Positions 12,621 through 25,269 are shown, counted from the stretch's first letter. The stretch: 64,000 nt of DNA from Pyrocephalus nanus (GCA_038380795.1 CM076269.1:1302001-1366000), one strand, 5' to 3'. Program-made: numbers and translations. Notes: generated by a model from the letters alone, not told the origin.

Positions 12621-13260
12621 GGCTATGAAAGCATCCAACAAAAAAAAAGCAGCAGGAGAGGCAGTGCAGGGGCACACCCCAGGCACAGCATGTGCCCTGC
12701 TGAGCCCCTGGTGTCCTCTGGCTCCCTGCAACAACAGCAGAGCCCAGATATTTGGAGGCAGCTCTCTCATCCAGCCACACACTCTCCACGCCAGGACAAA
12801 AGAGCTGCTGACAGTTCCTCCTGCCTCAGAGACACACGAGGCACTCTGATGGGAGCGAAAAGTTCACCAGCCTCTCAAATCCAATTAAATAATTTTATCT
12901 TCAGAGTCTTTGGAAAGAAGAGAAGGGGTGTTGCTTTCCCTCTCTCCCCCTTTCAAGCTTCCCTCTTGTCATTTTACCCCCCCTCTTTAATTTGGCACAC
13001 AAAACCCCCAAGACTTCCACCCCAAGCCTCTGGAGACCCAGATTACATCATTACTGTTATGGCATGTCCTACACTAATCATAACCATTACCATTTACAAG
13101 TTCACAGCTTCATTCAATTAACTGCCTGACATGGATTTTGCAGTTAATTCCTGGTGAAGGTCACCAGTGGTCAGAATGGCAGGTGCACTCTGCTACCTCT
13201 TTGAATGCCAATTACCAGTCTTAAGCAACTCCTGGAGAACACTGAGCCTCAGCAAGTTAA
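12621..13260. other. Non-coding stretch, moderate GC
   Basis: GC-moderate to 12850 and C/T-rich at 12930-13030. A 143-codon frame at 12690-13121 shows a low-complexity Ser/Pro composition and no known domain, so I do not call it a gene. Confidence 0.5.
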
Positions 13261-14260
13261 TCAAAAGGCTTAGGACTCAGGAATACATTTTTATAGGCGT
13301 GTCTAATGGCCTGTAAAATAATATTGCATAATTAGCATATTCAGATGACAGCCACATCATTTAAAACCCTAATTTACAGCGAAAGGCGGTAAAAGATTAT
13401 TTTACATTATTTTTTCAGTAGAAAGGGAAAGGATGAGTTTATGTTGGAAGCCATGTAGTGCCATGCCTAGACCTATCACAAGCTCCTTATGTGCTGTAAT
13501 TAAATATACAAAGGTACAAGTTACAAGTACTTCTTGATCTTCCATTAAAGCATAGGCCTGGTTGCTTTATTGCTGAAAGACAGATGTTATCAAAATATAT
13601 TATGGTATATATGCTGGTATGAAACTACAATCTTGCAGAACAAATTCCTCGAGTGACTGCATGCAAGGAGGCAATCACAAAATGAAGAATGATTTGAGAA
13701 TAAAGAAAAAATAAAGACAAGGTGCCTCTCAGTGGAACTATTTCCACTTTCCCAGTCTAAGCTGAGCTGTAAAACCAGCTTTCTCTAACTCAGTGAGTCT
13801 AAACTTCCCAACATGGCCCCAATCTAACCACTTGGACACATAACATTGCTCTGGACACAAAAATATATTCTATATCACAGCTATGCACACACAAGGCAGC
13901 AGAGCAGAATTAGATTAGGAAGTCCCAGTATAGAAATTCAGATACCCTATTTAAAAAAGCTATTAGAGGTTTGAATTGCTGAAGAAATTCACCCAGCTGA
14001 AGGGGGGAAAATCCCCACAGCCTTATATTAGAGTTCCAGTAAAATTTCCTACCAATGTTAGCGAGCTGTAAGCTTTCCTGGCGCTAATATATAAAATTAA
14101 TTTCATGCTTGTCTACTCTTGTAAAATCACTGACAGAATACTTCACTTTTTAAGGCAAAATTGGGGGCTCATATAAGCTCAACATTATTTTAAGCTAACT
14201 AATATTTGAGCTTCTTTGCTGCCCAATTAATTGAAATAATAAAGCATAAACCAAGTGAAG
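13261..14260. promoter_or_regulatory. Run of CNE-like AT-rich segments
   Basis: Three segments stand out: 13290-13420 (GCATAATTAGCATATTC and a GCGAAAGGCGG word), 13440-13560, and 14050-14240 (TTAGCGAGC, GGCGCTAATATATAAAATTAATTTC, CCCAATTAATTG). They are unique, AT-rich, keep isolated CpGs and have homeodomain-type TAAT/ATTA cores. No frame or transposon explains them. The enhancer interpretation is an inference. Confidence 0.3.
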
Positions 14261-16240
14261 GTTCCTGCTAGGAAAGCAGAAATTTGTCAACAATGCTTTT
14301 TAGCCTCTGTTCCCTTGCTGACCAACACTTGATGTGTTGTTTTGTGCAGATGGAAAATGACAATAAGAAATACCCATGTTCTCTGTATATTCTATACAGA
14401 GTGATAAATACACAAGGACTGAGAAAGATGCCACAGATGTAAGATTAGGAGGATGGAAATCCCACTAATAATTAAAGCAGAACATTTACATGAGGAACTA
14501 CTCACATATTTTATTAAAAAAAAATCAAAAGCCCCAGAAGAGTGCCCTGAGCAGTGGGAGAATGATGGATCCACTGAGTCCCTGTGCCAAACAACAGGCA
14601 TTTGTGATTCGTGTGCCTAACAAAATCTGAGTAACAGAGCAAGCCACACCCCGGGGAAGAAAATGAGATTAAACTGCTTTTTGTGCTCAAGAATGGCCAA
14701 TCTTTCTTAATATTCAAACTATGACTAAGAACAAAACAACCCCCCAGATCAGAGAGTCATTAAGCAGAACCAATCAACAGGAAACTGTACAAAGGAGAGG
14801 GAGATGATACAAGAAAACAATAACTTGGCAAACAAGTCTACAGCTATTTCAGGGAGCCATCAGACCCTCTCTCAGTTCTCCCTGTAAAACACAGATAGCC
14901 TGAAAGAAAAGTCTTCCACTGCCCTTTTTTCACTATTTCTTTTCTGCAATCACTGAGGACTCTGATGGAGCTTTTGATGACCCCTCTCTCCCAGAAACAT
15001 TGTACAAACATTTCCAAACATGAACACAAACCCCATGCTCACTCCAGGGTTACCTAGAACGGTGTTTTAACAGAAATGTCACAAATGCTTCATGTCCATC
15101 ATACAAACGAGGTCTGGCACATCCAGGCAGCCCTCACTGCTCTCCTGCACGTTTCTTTGGAGGACTTTCCCCCCTTAGGGCTTCCTGCTCACCTGACCTG
15201 CTGCCCCCCACCCCACAGTGAGACAGGGACACTGTATATGAAATAATATAAAAGAGAAACTTCTTTTTCCTTACATCAGTTCCTCGCTGCTCAAATGACA
15301 AATGTCTGGTGTACAATTTACGGTAATAACTTGAGTAATCGTGACATAAATATGTTATCCTTTGCCATAGCTTTTTTTGCACTTTATTTTGTATTTGCAG
15401 TAAGGAATAACTTAACACCTCTCTATATTTAAAACCAAGTTTGATGAGAATCAAACTAAAATTTCTGCTGAGTGGGTCATAGCCCATAGCATCTTCTACC
15501 ATTACAAAAAAAAAAAAAAAAAGAAACAGAAGCATTTTTGCAGCAGAATTGAATCTACCTTTCTTAGGAGGTAAATGAAATATCTCACTAAATTTAGGTA
15601 CTCTGCCTACTAGCAGAAGCACTTTTTCTGATCCTTGTGGTATCACCTTTCAGAAGAGACAATTACTGTCCTATCCCAGGGAAAACTCCTGAGATGGAAA
15701 ACCAGGTGCTTAACACAGACCTGGGTGGAACTGCCTGCCCGTTTTCCTTAAAATATGCAGATGAAACACCTACATGTCTTCCAGGTGATAAAAGCAGAGG
15801 CCACCAAGAAGAGGCAACAAAACTATAAAATAGTAAACACTTCAGATAAAGAAACCTCAGACATGCCACAAGGGAAGGACTAAATAAGAAAGACTGGAAG
15901 CCAATCCTTTCCCTGTCAGTCAGTCCTCATGGGACCAATCCTTCACTCCCAGTGGCTTTAAAGGTTGCCCAAACTCTCCCCAGTATTCAGAGCCCCTGGA
16001 AAAAAAAAATCTCTCCCTTGCTGTTACCTTGCAGACCTGGCCATGTGTCCTCTCCCTTCTCCCACAGGAGATTCTCAGCTTGCTCCTCTCTGCACAGGCA
16101 GTGCTGTGTGTTGGGAAGGAGCCTTTTCATCCTCCCCCATCACTCCTGGGGCCTTTCTCCTTTAGCTCCAAGCACACTCCACACAAACCACAATGTGCAG
16201 TACACATGCACTGACCTGGCCTGTGCTCAGCTGGCTTAAT
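14261..16240. other. Non-coding stretch, no gene seen
   Basis: Unique sequence. A minus-strand frame of 170 codons (15134-15646) crosses an A17 run at 15506-15522, which gives it a poly-Phe tract; it has no recognisable domain. GC is moderate at 15900-16200, without CpG enrichment. Confidence 0.5.
15506..15522. repeat. Homopolymer A17
   Basis: An uninterrupted A run in unique sequence. No upstream retroelement body is recognisable. Confidence 0.9.
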
Positions 16241-16460
16241 GTAATCACTGACCCCAGTCACTCTAATTTCCTTTGTCAGTCATTTTAATTTCCGCAGCAG
16301 ATAGGTGACATATGGTCCCAACTAGTGGCTAATTGCTAATTGTCAGCTAGAACAAAGGACATTAATGTTTGGTTAATTGTTAATTGCTATTGACCAACTC
16401 CTTCTAAATAGTTGGTTTTATTCTCACTGTAATTCAAAATTCCATACTGTCATAATATAG
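16241..16460. promoter_or_regulatory. CNE-like block with paired TAATTG sites
   Basis: CTAATTG occurs twice head to tail at 16329-16342 and TTAATTG twice head to tail at 16373-16386. Between the pairs lies AACAAAG (16351-16357), a SOX/TCF-type core. TAATTG is a general homeodomain core. Two directly abutting pairs 44 bases apart are hard to attribute to simple AT richness, because the flanks are not low-complexity. No transposon signature is present. An enhancer role is inferred. Confidence 0.4.
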
Positions 16461-16799
16461 AGCAAAACAGCAACACATTGTGATTGTTTCTGGTGAAAAA
16501 GAAATGAGGTTTCTTGCTACTGTAGGGTTAACTTCCCTGACTGAGGCAAATTCCTTCTGTCTTAAGAAACAGTAAGGACTGTTTTGTGAACTTAAATTCT
16601 ATGAGTATTCACAAGCAAACATGACAGCAAAAGAATTAGCTAGGCCTTACTTTACTTGGATCTGGGGTTTGGTTTGTTTTTCCCCACCAAGGGGAAGTTT
16701 GGAGGTCGCAACAAAAAGATGTTTATAAGGATGCTCAAATTCTTCGTAAGGATTTGTAAATGACACAGTTATGGGTATGATATGATCCAAAACCTACAA

Positions 16800-16915
16800 A
16801 AAAGTGCAACAAATTGGTTTGATTTCAATGAGCTTCCCTCATCTCTTTGATCCGGGTGATTTATGGGATTGGGTGTATGGCCGGTAAATAGCACGTTTTG
16901 TTCAAACATCTTTTC
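16800..16915. promoter_or_regulatory. CNE-like segment with TCF/LEF-type site
   Basis: CTTTGATC at 16845-16852 matches the TCF/LEF core, and CpGs at 16853 and near 16881 are kept in an otherwise AT-leaning sequence ending in TAAATAGCACG. No coding or repeat explanation is visible. The regulatory role is inferred. Confidence 0.3.
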
Positions 16916-17029
16916 CTCCTTCTCCCAGGCTTTCCCTCATTTCCCTGCCAGGTAGCTGTTGTCACAGCCTGACACACAGCCAGGAGAGGGGCAGGTCTTT
17001 CCTCTGCCTCAGGATTCTTGTTAAAACTG

Positions 17030-17185
17030 CAGGAAAGTCATTTACTCTCTCTGCTTCGGTTTCCCATCTATAAATTGAAAAGAATACTATTTCCAGGACT
17101 ATGATAAAGAAAATACTTTCCATTACAGACTGGGAAGTGGTTAGGTGTAAAGGTGCTGATATAAGTACCTTAGACAGATAAGTAT
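17030..17185 (+). mobile_element. MIR-family SINE fragment
   Basis: The phrase AGTCATTTACTCTCTCTGC, then TTCGGTTTCCCATCTATAAATTG and GAATACTATTTCC, follows the order of the MIR core region (the 'gtcacttaacctctctg, cctcagtttcc, catctgtaaaatgg' phrase). The downstream AAAGGTGCTGATATAAGTACC resembles the MIR 3' 'aaaggcgctatataaatgc' end. The copy is old and diverged. Confidence 0.65.
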
Positions 17186-17349
17186 CTGGGGTACAATACA
17201 GGCAGATAACAAATAGCTTAATCCAGCTCCTTATCAAGCCAGTCAGCAACTTCTGCAGAAGCAGGTTGTTGGACACAGGAGAAACCACTTGAGGCTCAGA
17301 GTGGAATCTATTAGAGAGGTCTGAACTCTACATTAAGAACTGCTCAAAA

Positions 17350-17396
17350 TGGTGAAGTGCTATTAGTCCCAATTTACAGATGAGGCGTCCGTGGCA
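17350..17396 (-). mobile_element. Probable MIR-family fragment, opposite orientation
   Basis: ATTAGTCCCAATTTACAGATGAGG, read on the minus strand, resembles the MIR phrase for the 'catctgtaaaatgggga' core with its following 'taata' part. It lies about 170 bases after a plus-strand MIR piece and is short, so the assignment is less secure. Confidence 0.45.
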
Positions 17397-18270
17397 GGAA
17401 TTTCCAGGAGCGCTTCCTCCGCTGCCTCTGCCTTTGGAAAAGGCCAGGGTGTGTGGCTCTGAGCTCCTGCTGACAGGGCAGTGAAAGCACCAGCCCCGTG
17501 AGGCTCCTGGGATCTCTGTGCTGCCCCGCAGTGAGCTGACAGTTGGCATAAATTAAATGCTGATCAATTCAAACAAGTGGCAGAGAGCAGTTGTGCACAA
17601 ACCCAGCGTTTTGTCTGAGCGGGAGCTTCGAGCGAGCGAAAAAACGAGGCCCAGGCATCTCGAACAAACCCCACAACAGCTATGAAATTTCTGCATCATG
17701 TTTTTTTCATGCATTCAAATGGGATCTGTCTCCCTACGCCTACTCTACATCATCTGACTGGACTGCCTGCTGGGAAGCAACAGTAGCATGGCAGTTCTCG
17801 CTGAGAGATCACTCAGTCACAGCGTTTACAGCTATGGAGACTGTAAATCTCTTGGGGAGACTATGAAAGGGTGGCTGGGGAAAAGAAAAAAAAGGGATGC
17901 TGATTGTTTGTTAGATTTGTTTTTAAAGTACAGCAACGTTCATTGCTATTTAGGGAGCGTTTCACCAGAGCATCCAGGGGATTATAACCAGGCTCCCTTC
18001 GGAAAACAAAGTTGCTTCTCTCGGGAAGGTGCATTTTTTCAGGGGTTTCACTCTGCCATTCTCTTCTTCTCCAAACAAGCACATGAATTGAAACATAGCT
18101 GTCTTTAGTTTTTAAGGCCACACTTTTTACCCACCTGGTTGTGTCTGTAGCACAGCAAATTTTACAAGCGTGTTTTGCTGCTCTGTTTGGGTTTGAAGTC
18201 TGTAGCATTTTGCTGACCACGCTGCATTTTGCCGACTGTATTGCATTTTAATGCCTTCACTGTATATGTA
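17397..18270. promoter_or_regulatory. CNE-like block with CpG cluster
   Basis: From about 17540 the sequence is unique with a TTAAATGCTGATCAATTC segment, then a local CpG cluster near 17605-17665 (AGCGGGAGCTTCGAGCGAGC). Near 18204-18250 the word GCATTTTGC recurs at about 20-base spacing and ends in GCATTTTAATGC. Frames across the block (17591-17866, 17788-18108) have no recognisable domain. The regulatory interpretation is an inference; a small unannotated transcript start is possible. Confidence 0.35.
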
Positions 18271-20000
18271 ATTAGGTCAGTTGTTTACTCCAAAAAGTTG
18301 TTTCAGAGTTCAAACCAGACTAAACTGAGAAGCTGCATTAGTCTTTCCCGGTTTTGTGTCTGAAGTGCACCAGAATTCAGAGAAGAAAAAGTAAATGAAA
18401 AATGTGTTAACTAACAAGAGATCAGACAGCTGCAAAAACAATGTTTTATAATCCCCCATTTAACATGCACAAATCTTTTCCATTTCACAGAGAAAATTTC
18501 CCAGATTCACTTAAATAGGAGGTAAAAGAATTGTGCAGAAATTACTTAAAATGAGTCAAAATCATACATCACTGTTTAAGCTGCCAAAGAGTGTTTTGCT
18601 AATGACTTCTGCTTTCAGACTGCAAACCAGACTTGTTTGAGTAGCTAAATTGCTCCTGCTCTTATCCATCAGGAGCAGAGAGCAAAGGAACCTGGAAGAC
18701 AGTGCTTCTGGGAGGGAAGGAGGAGGAGGAGAACTAAGTAATTTCTTCAGTGGATGAAGAAACTCATGGAAATTTTTTTCCCAGTTTATTGCAGAGGAAA
18801 TTATTTTGAGATTTAGGGAACTTTGAGCAGTCCCACGAGGGGAGCACATTTCATGGGTGCTCCAGTGTGACATTCAGGCCTCCAGCTTTGAGACTTGGGG
18901 TGTGTAAACAGAGAAAAAATGCCACTGTATTAACACAAATAACAGTATTTATTAATGTTATCAAACATTTATACAACCACTGCAAATTCCAACAGTTCAG
19001 AAAAAAAAAAAAAGAAGACAGGCAAAATTTGTTCAGTTTTTGTTAAAATAAAATGGTAATTTAAAACCTACATTGCATTACTCCTTTTTCTGATCACTTT
19101 GTTGATTGTTTCCGCTGATGCCAGTAAACCAGCAGTTGCCTATGTCACAGTTAAGCCAACTTGCCTTTGGTTAAACTCCAAATTTTTAGTTATGAACTTA
19201 CTATTCATGTACTTTAAAATTTGCCTTTAATGTTCTTCCACATGTTTAAGGTATCCCTGATGTGCTAAGGACAGCTTAGCAAATTCTCTTTTGGGAAGAC
19301 CCAAGAACACAATACCTTTTTTTTTTTTTTCCATAGGTAAGAAAAGTGTTATGACAGTACTTCCTATGCCTGTGTTTATGTAAGAAATGACAAAAAAAGG
19401 CATTAACTTTTTTGAACTGAAACAACCTTTCCCTTTTTTTTACACAACTGTTAATTGCATTTTTCCTTAGATAGCAATCTTTTAGTAATATATACATTTC
19501 AATAAGGTTTTAGCTCATGTTTCTATCAAATAATTAACACTTCTTATTTTCAGAAGGAGCTATTTAATTTACAAGAGGCCTATTAAGAATTATGTTTTTC
19601 CTCATTAGATATAATTGAGGGATATGACATTTTCTTCAAGAGAAACTTTTTAGCCTTAATTAGTGAAACAATGCGATGTTTCCAGCTTCTGCCGAAGTTT
19701 AGTGTGACATTACTTCTGACAAACTAAAAATAGAGAAGGGAAAAAAACGAAAAAGAAGAAAATTGGAAAAGTGATGACATAATATAACGATTTCACCTTC
19801 TGAAAACCGGAGTTTCATAGCCTGCCTTGCAAACATTTATGCTTAATTTTAAAGCTGCATTGTTAAGCTGTTTGTTGGATGTCAAACATCTTTAAGCCAA
19901 CTGATGACGAGAGAATTGTGCCAAATATAATTGAGATCAGGGCTGATGTTCCAGATTTGTGATTTATACGTGTTGGCAAACGTAAAACACGAGACCTGAT
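18271..20000. other. Non-coding stretch, no gene seen
   Basis: AT-rich unique sequence with A13 (19001-19013) and T14 (19317-19330) runs. The part at 19560-19820 carries TTAGATATAATTG, CTTAATTAGTG and isolated CpGs and looks weakly CNE-like. Confidence 0.5.
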
Positions 20001-21860
20001 GGAATGATGAATGTTTCTGAAATGTTCCCATGAAGCTGCATTCCAAGAGCGTGCAAAAGGGGCAGTTTTGACACCCTGCCAGAGAAAACTCACCGGTTTT
20101 GAGGGTGTTTCACTCTGCATTTTGAGTTTGCTTGGACTCAAACCCCCCCATAGCCAGATCTGAGGGTGGCAGTGGGTGTGAGCCCACCCAGGTTGAAGCC
20201 TTGCTTTCTGCTCTCTCAGAGCCAGAGGGCTGCAAAGTCCAAATGCAAACTCAGAGTGGGTCTGCAGGAATACATCTGCACATGCTGGAAATGGTGAAGG
20301 ACTTTGCCAGTTCATGTTTGATTTCGCTGCAGTCCCCAGAACAAACCTGTGTTCAGTTCATCTTCCAGAACCTCTTCCCTTTCCTCCCCCCTGTTGTCAG
20401 TGTTAACAAGGCAATGGGAGTTGCTGAGCAGTCTGAACAGTTCACTTGGAATACAGGAAGGTCTCAAAGGTTGTACCACGTAAAAGTCAGGTAATTAAAC
20501 ACTGATTACTTACTGTAAAAAAAAAAAAAGAAAAAGAAAAAGAAAAAAAGAGTGTCTGCTGGGGAAAGGTGGATTCAGAAGGCCTAATTTAACACAGAAG
20601 ATTTCAGTGGAAATAGAGCCTTTAACTACATTCTGCTTGACTTCATCCGAAAGAAAGGGATGAGAAAAAAGATTAGAAAAGCTATTCAGTAGTTTCTTTC
20701 AGCAGTGGAGCTTTGGGAGGTGACAACAGCTATTGGTAATTCTTTCCATAATCTTTTCCCCAAAACAGCATTTAGAATCCTCTTCAAAATTTGGCTCTGG
20801 ATCTATGGCTTCATTATTTTTACAAAATACAAAGCCACCTCCCTTCTGTGCTCTTGGCTACAGATTAAATGTTTCAGTTCCCCAGAAATGTCTCATTTTA
20901 TAAAAGCTGCAGCAAACCTCAGGAACTCTGTTCCACCTGATGCTGCTGCCTCCTTGCACATCAGAAAAATCCTGCCTTTGCCCTGCACCCCCACTCAGGC
21001 TGCTCCCCTCAGTGCCATCAGAAGCCCAGCCGTGGATTTGTGGCTGGATTGTGTCTCAGGAGAAGGGAAAGGCCACTGTTTTCTTTGCTGGGAGCCATCA
21101 CTCCCTGCCTCTGCTCCTCCTGCCACCTCCGGCACAGCAGCTCTTTCCATAGCAAGGGCACCATTAGGAATTAGCCATTAAGATCTGCTGCGTGTCATCA
21201 CCACACCGGGGAGTTGGGTCTTGTAAAACATTGTGCTGGGTTTCTTTTACTCCAAAAAAGAAAAAACAAAACCACTGAGAAATGAAATTTTGTCTGTGTA
21301 GAAAATGATGCGCCGCGAGCTCCTCCAACACGCATTAATATTGTTTATTGGAGACAGCAGAACCAAGGCCTCATTCTCAACACACAGAGAGTTGATTGCT
21401 TACATCAATTGTTGTGATGGGGAAAAAAAAAAAAAAAAAAGTGCTTCATTTTCTTGGCACTGAATATTGGCTGAGTTTATTCACACCTACTGAAATATAA
21501 ACAGGCTTCTGTTTACATTAGGTACTTTGGGGAAAACATCCTGCAGCCAGAACTCTGGGGTGTTTCAGGAATTTTAAATACAGCTATGATACTTATAGCC
21601 TAAGTAAATGGGATTTTCTATTCACTCTTCTCATTGCAGTTGCATTTCACATGTGCATTGTGCTCTCCAAAGGCTGAAATCCAAAGAGAGTCTTTAACAA
21701 ATTGATGCTCATTTACCCCATCATATCTTACATTTCATCCTTTCCCAGGGTTCACTGCTGATGTAATTATAAGGCACTCAGGAGGTGAATGTTAGTGGGG
21801 GAACACAGGAATTCATCTTCTGAATTGTGTTGTATTCTGACAGCTCAAATTAAACTGTTT
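20001..21860. other. Non-coding stretch, no gene seen
   Basis: An A-rich tract with GAAAAA units lies at 20517-20550 and an A18 run at 21423-21440. A 158-codon frame at 20705-21181 has no recognisable domain and overlaps another frame. The segment 21690-21790 (TGATGCTCATTTACC, GATGTAATTATAAGG) looks weakly CNE-like. Confidence 0.45.
21423..21440. repeat. Homopolymer A18
   Basis: An uninterrupted A run preceded by GATGGGG. No retroelement body is recognisable upstream. Confidence 0.9.
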
Positions 21861-24800
21861 TCATTTCCATTACGGAAATTTTGACTCCTTATGTAAAAGA
21901 ACTACTGAAAGAGCAGCTCTGTCAAAAAGTAACAGTAAAGGGGTCAGGGTAATGTGTTAGATGGGGAAGGAGAACCACACTGCAAAGACCAGGCTGGGAT
22001 TTGGGGGGACACAGTGCCTGGCCTTGTCATGGAGTGTCCCTACACCAGGCACTTGAATCCACTTACCATCATCTCATCTCCTTCTCATCCCCACCTGCTC
22101 TGCTTTCTCCAGTCCTGCTTTGTTCCAATGGCAGCATCTTCAGCTCAGAGAGGCTTTGTGCACACCTGGGATAGAGGGACTGCTTCCTTATTTAATTACA
22201 TGTTAGACACTATTCTCCTGTCAGGCAGCTGACACATTGCATTATCATGTAAGTGGATATACTCCAAGCGAGCTTATCACTGCATGAGGACAGTTTTATG
22301 TGCAGGTTTTTTTGTCAAATATAACAGAACTACCAACAAATGGAGACCTGACTGGCGTGTACTGGACTCAAGTGGTCAACGTGCCACTGAGGAAAGCAAA
22401 GCTTTTCAATCCACACAGCAATCAGTAAGAAAAATAAACACATTTGATCAGGCAAATGGAAAGGAGGTGTGATGCAGTGTGACATGTTGAACTGCACATA
22501 AGGAATGATCAACCAAAGCAGCAGAGGAATTGCTGAAAAAAATGTGGTAAGTAAGTGAAAATTATTGAGACTGGGTTATATTTTAATTCTTACTCTGATT
22601 ACTTTAAAATATAAAGATACAGCTTTAATCAGAGTGGTAGTTTCAATCTGACTGTATTTTTTATCTGTTTGAAATTACTTCCCAAACTAATCAGTCTTTT
22701 GAGTAGGTACAGGGAATGTGGAGCAGGGAAGAGGATAGATACCTCCACTCAGGCTTTACTTCAATTAAATCCATTCCTATAGAGAAAACACACTAAAGCA
22801 CTTCCTTAATTCCTCTGGTCTAAAGGTTCTCATTAGCTCTTCAGATTTAATCCAGGCTTTGACACTGACTTAAAATTTCAGCCTCAGTTTCCAAAGTGTT
22901 TTGGAGATTCATTAATATCATTTCAAAATGACATTGGTTCAATCACATAATATAAGAACCTTACTATAGGTCTGTTTCACTAACATGAAATATGATGAAA
23001 GCATTAGAATGAGATCAGTTTAAATTTATATATACATACATACACATAACAAATGAGTCAGAGACACATGGCTCGAGATGTGTCCAAGCAAGATTTGGCC
23101 TTTTATAAAAGATATTTTTTTTATATTCACAAGAAAAGCTTTTTTGTTTCCCTATCTCATAACAGAACTTTGTATTTGTTTCCCTTGGAAGTCCCATTCC
23201 AAAAGCAGATTCTCAGCTGAGGGGCACAGATTGCAGGAATACATGGAATACAGTTAGCAAGGAAAGTGAAGGCTGTGAGAGGCACTTGCTCTTTCCAGAA
23301 GTTTTTACTAATCAAGACAGCAGCCTACACTTTATCAGCAGTTCTCTGAGGGAGGGCAAATCCTCCCAGCCTGCCAACACACAGGTGGATGGGCCCAGGA
23401 AAACAACCTTCCTGCACGTGGAGGTCTCTGTGTCTGTGCTTGCTTGTCCACATTTGTGTCTCCCAGACAAAACATTCATTGACTCCATTTAATCCCTGAG
23501 CTGCAAAGCTGCTACCTTTGGAAGCAGCCAGTGGACAGCTTCATTTGAAAATCAGGGGTTCTGGGAACTGAGTGCATTATAGCAACTGCATAAATTTTTA
23601 CCTGTGTAGATTAAAAAAAGAGAATTTTCACAGGGTAGTCCAGGAGGCTATTTTGTCTTCACAGGTAACATCACACTTTACAGCAATGAGGAAGAGAACC
23701 AGCATTCTCCTAAAATCTCAGTCTTCCCCTCTCATGATATTTGAAAATGTGATAAAATGAACAAAAGCAAACTGTTGGAATCACCCTGGGTCACGCTGCA
23801 GGCCGATTTCTCTGCTCAAAACATCCTCAAACAAGCAATTCCACCGAAATAAAAAGGATTACTTGAATGAATAAGTCCTCTCTGAGCACTTTATCGTCTC
23901 TTCCCGGGGAAACAACAAATATTTTACTTTGAATTGATCAAATTTTTTAATGTCAGCATGACCTATATGGAAACAGAGCCTGTTATTTAAACTGTGCCCA
24001 GTCATGATGGTGTGGAGTTCAAAGACTTTACTTAAATGAGCAAGAGGGAATGCTAGAAAAGAGGAGGATATCTGACCAAACAATCTCAGGATTTTTATAA
24101 CCACCATGCTTGGCTTCACTAAAGCAAACGATGAACACAGTGGCAAGAATGCACTGGAATGTTTGGAGCTTCCCAGGAAACATTTTCAGTGGACTTCTGA
24201 GCTTTCCTGAAGATGTCAGGGAAACTGGAGCCCTCTTTCTTGAGGAAGTCCATTTGTTTTCACTGAGACCTCGAAAATCTTTGGGTTTGGCAAAGCTGGG
24301 AGCATTAGTGTCAATGAGATGTCTGGCAGGATTTAAACAGAGCAGTTAGGCTGCAAATTATGAAAAAGAAAAACAGTGGCCAGTGCATACCAGCTTTGCA
24401 AATACAGTAGAGCTGAAGCAATAATAAAAATAGTGGGAGCTGTAAACAGGTGTTCCACATTGATTAAGCTTCTCTGATTCTTTAACAAGAGTAATTTTTG
24501 TAGATGAATTAATTTTTAAATAAATAGGAGAGAAAAGCAGCTACTAGCTGTAGCAGATATCAAGCAGGACTTCATTTGGAACTATCCTGCAGAACACAAG
24601 GGAAAACAATTAAACTGAAAATCACATTTCCATCTAAACTGTGTTTCATCCTTTTAGTATAAGCAAACTGGGATGTGACAGAGCCAGCACTGATTGTGCA
24701 AATGTGAGTGTGTGCATGTTTAGTGTGTGTGAGCACATGGGCATCTTTTTTCTTTTTCTCCTTGTCCATTGCCTCAGTGGAATTGAATACCATCACTTTT

Positions 24801-25269
24801 TATTCCTTTTTACCAGGAATGTACTTTTCATTTTCTCCACCTGCAGCTTACATCAGAGGATGTCTAGACATATATCCATCATCATCACCATGCACTGATA
24901 CCAGGGCCAGAAAACAACCAGGTTAAGTCTTTAAGTGTTCTCCAAACCCAGTCAGCACAGTTCAGTAGTGCACAGGCTGATTGAGGGTCCTGTTGTCTGT
25001 AGTCTCTCCAGAAGGTACAATTGTCCCTCTGTGACTGCAGCTTATGCCAATGGCCTTGGAGATCCCCAAGGAGACTTATCCCCCTCCCCCTTTTATTTGT
25101 ACTTAAGGGAATTACGCCCTTTACAGCATTAATTAAACCCCATGGAACTTGGAGAATGGCATCTATAAATGATAGAAAACACACTGGCAAATACTTCAAG
25201 TCATTATATGAATCATTGATAAGCTTTATGGCAAAAACTGTTTGCTACCTCTGTTGCAAAACTCGAGGT
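21861..25269. other. Non-coding stretch, no gene seen
   Basis: Unique sequence with several short frames, none with a recognisable domain. At 22850-22900 the phrase CAGCCTCAGTTTCC recalls a MIR core but the flanks do not continue the match. The part at 23770-24080 keeps isolated CpGs in an AT-rich context and could be a CNE. Nothing else can be named. Confidence 0.45.

Noticed and set aside
15134..15646. 170-codon minus-strand frame
   Set aside because: It crosses an A17 run giving a poly-Phe stretch and shows no domain or conserved motif.
22835..22915. CAGCCTCAGTTTCC phrase resembling a MIR core
   Set aside because: The match does not extend to the upstream or downstream MIR phrases, so it may be chance.
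25120..25268. Open segment ending near CTCGAG/GTAAAG that looks like an exon end
   Set aside because: The translation is not recognisable and the sequence merges into the CR1/L3 remnant; there is no clear acceptor.
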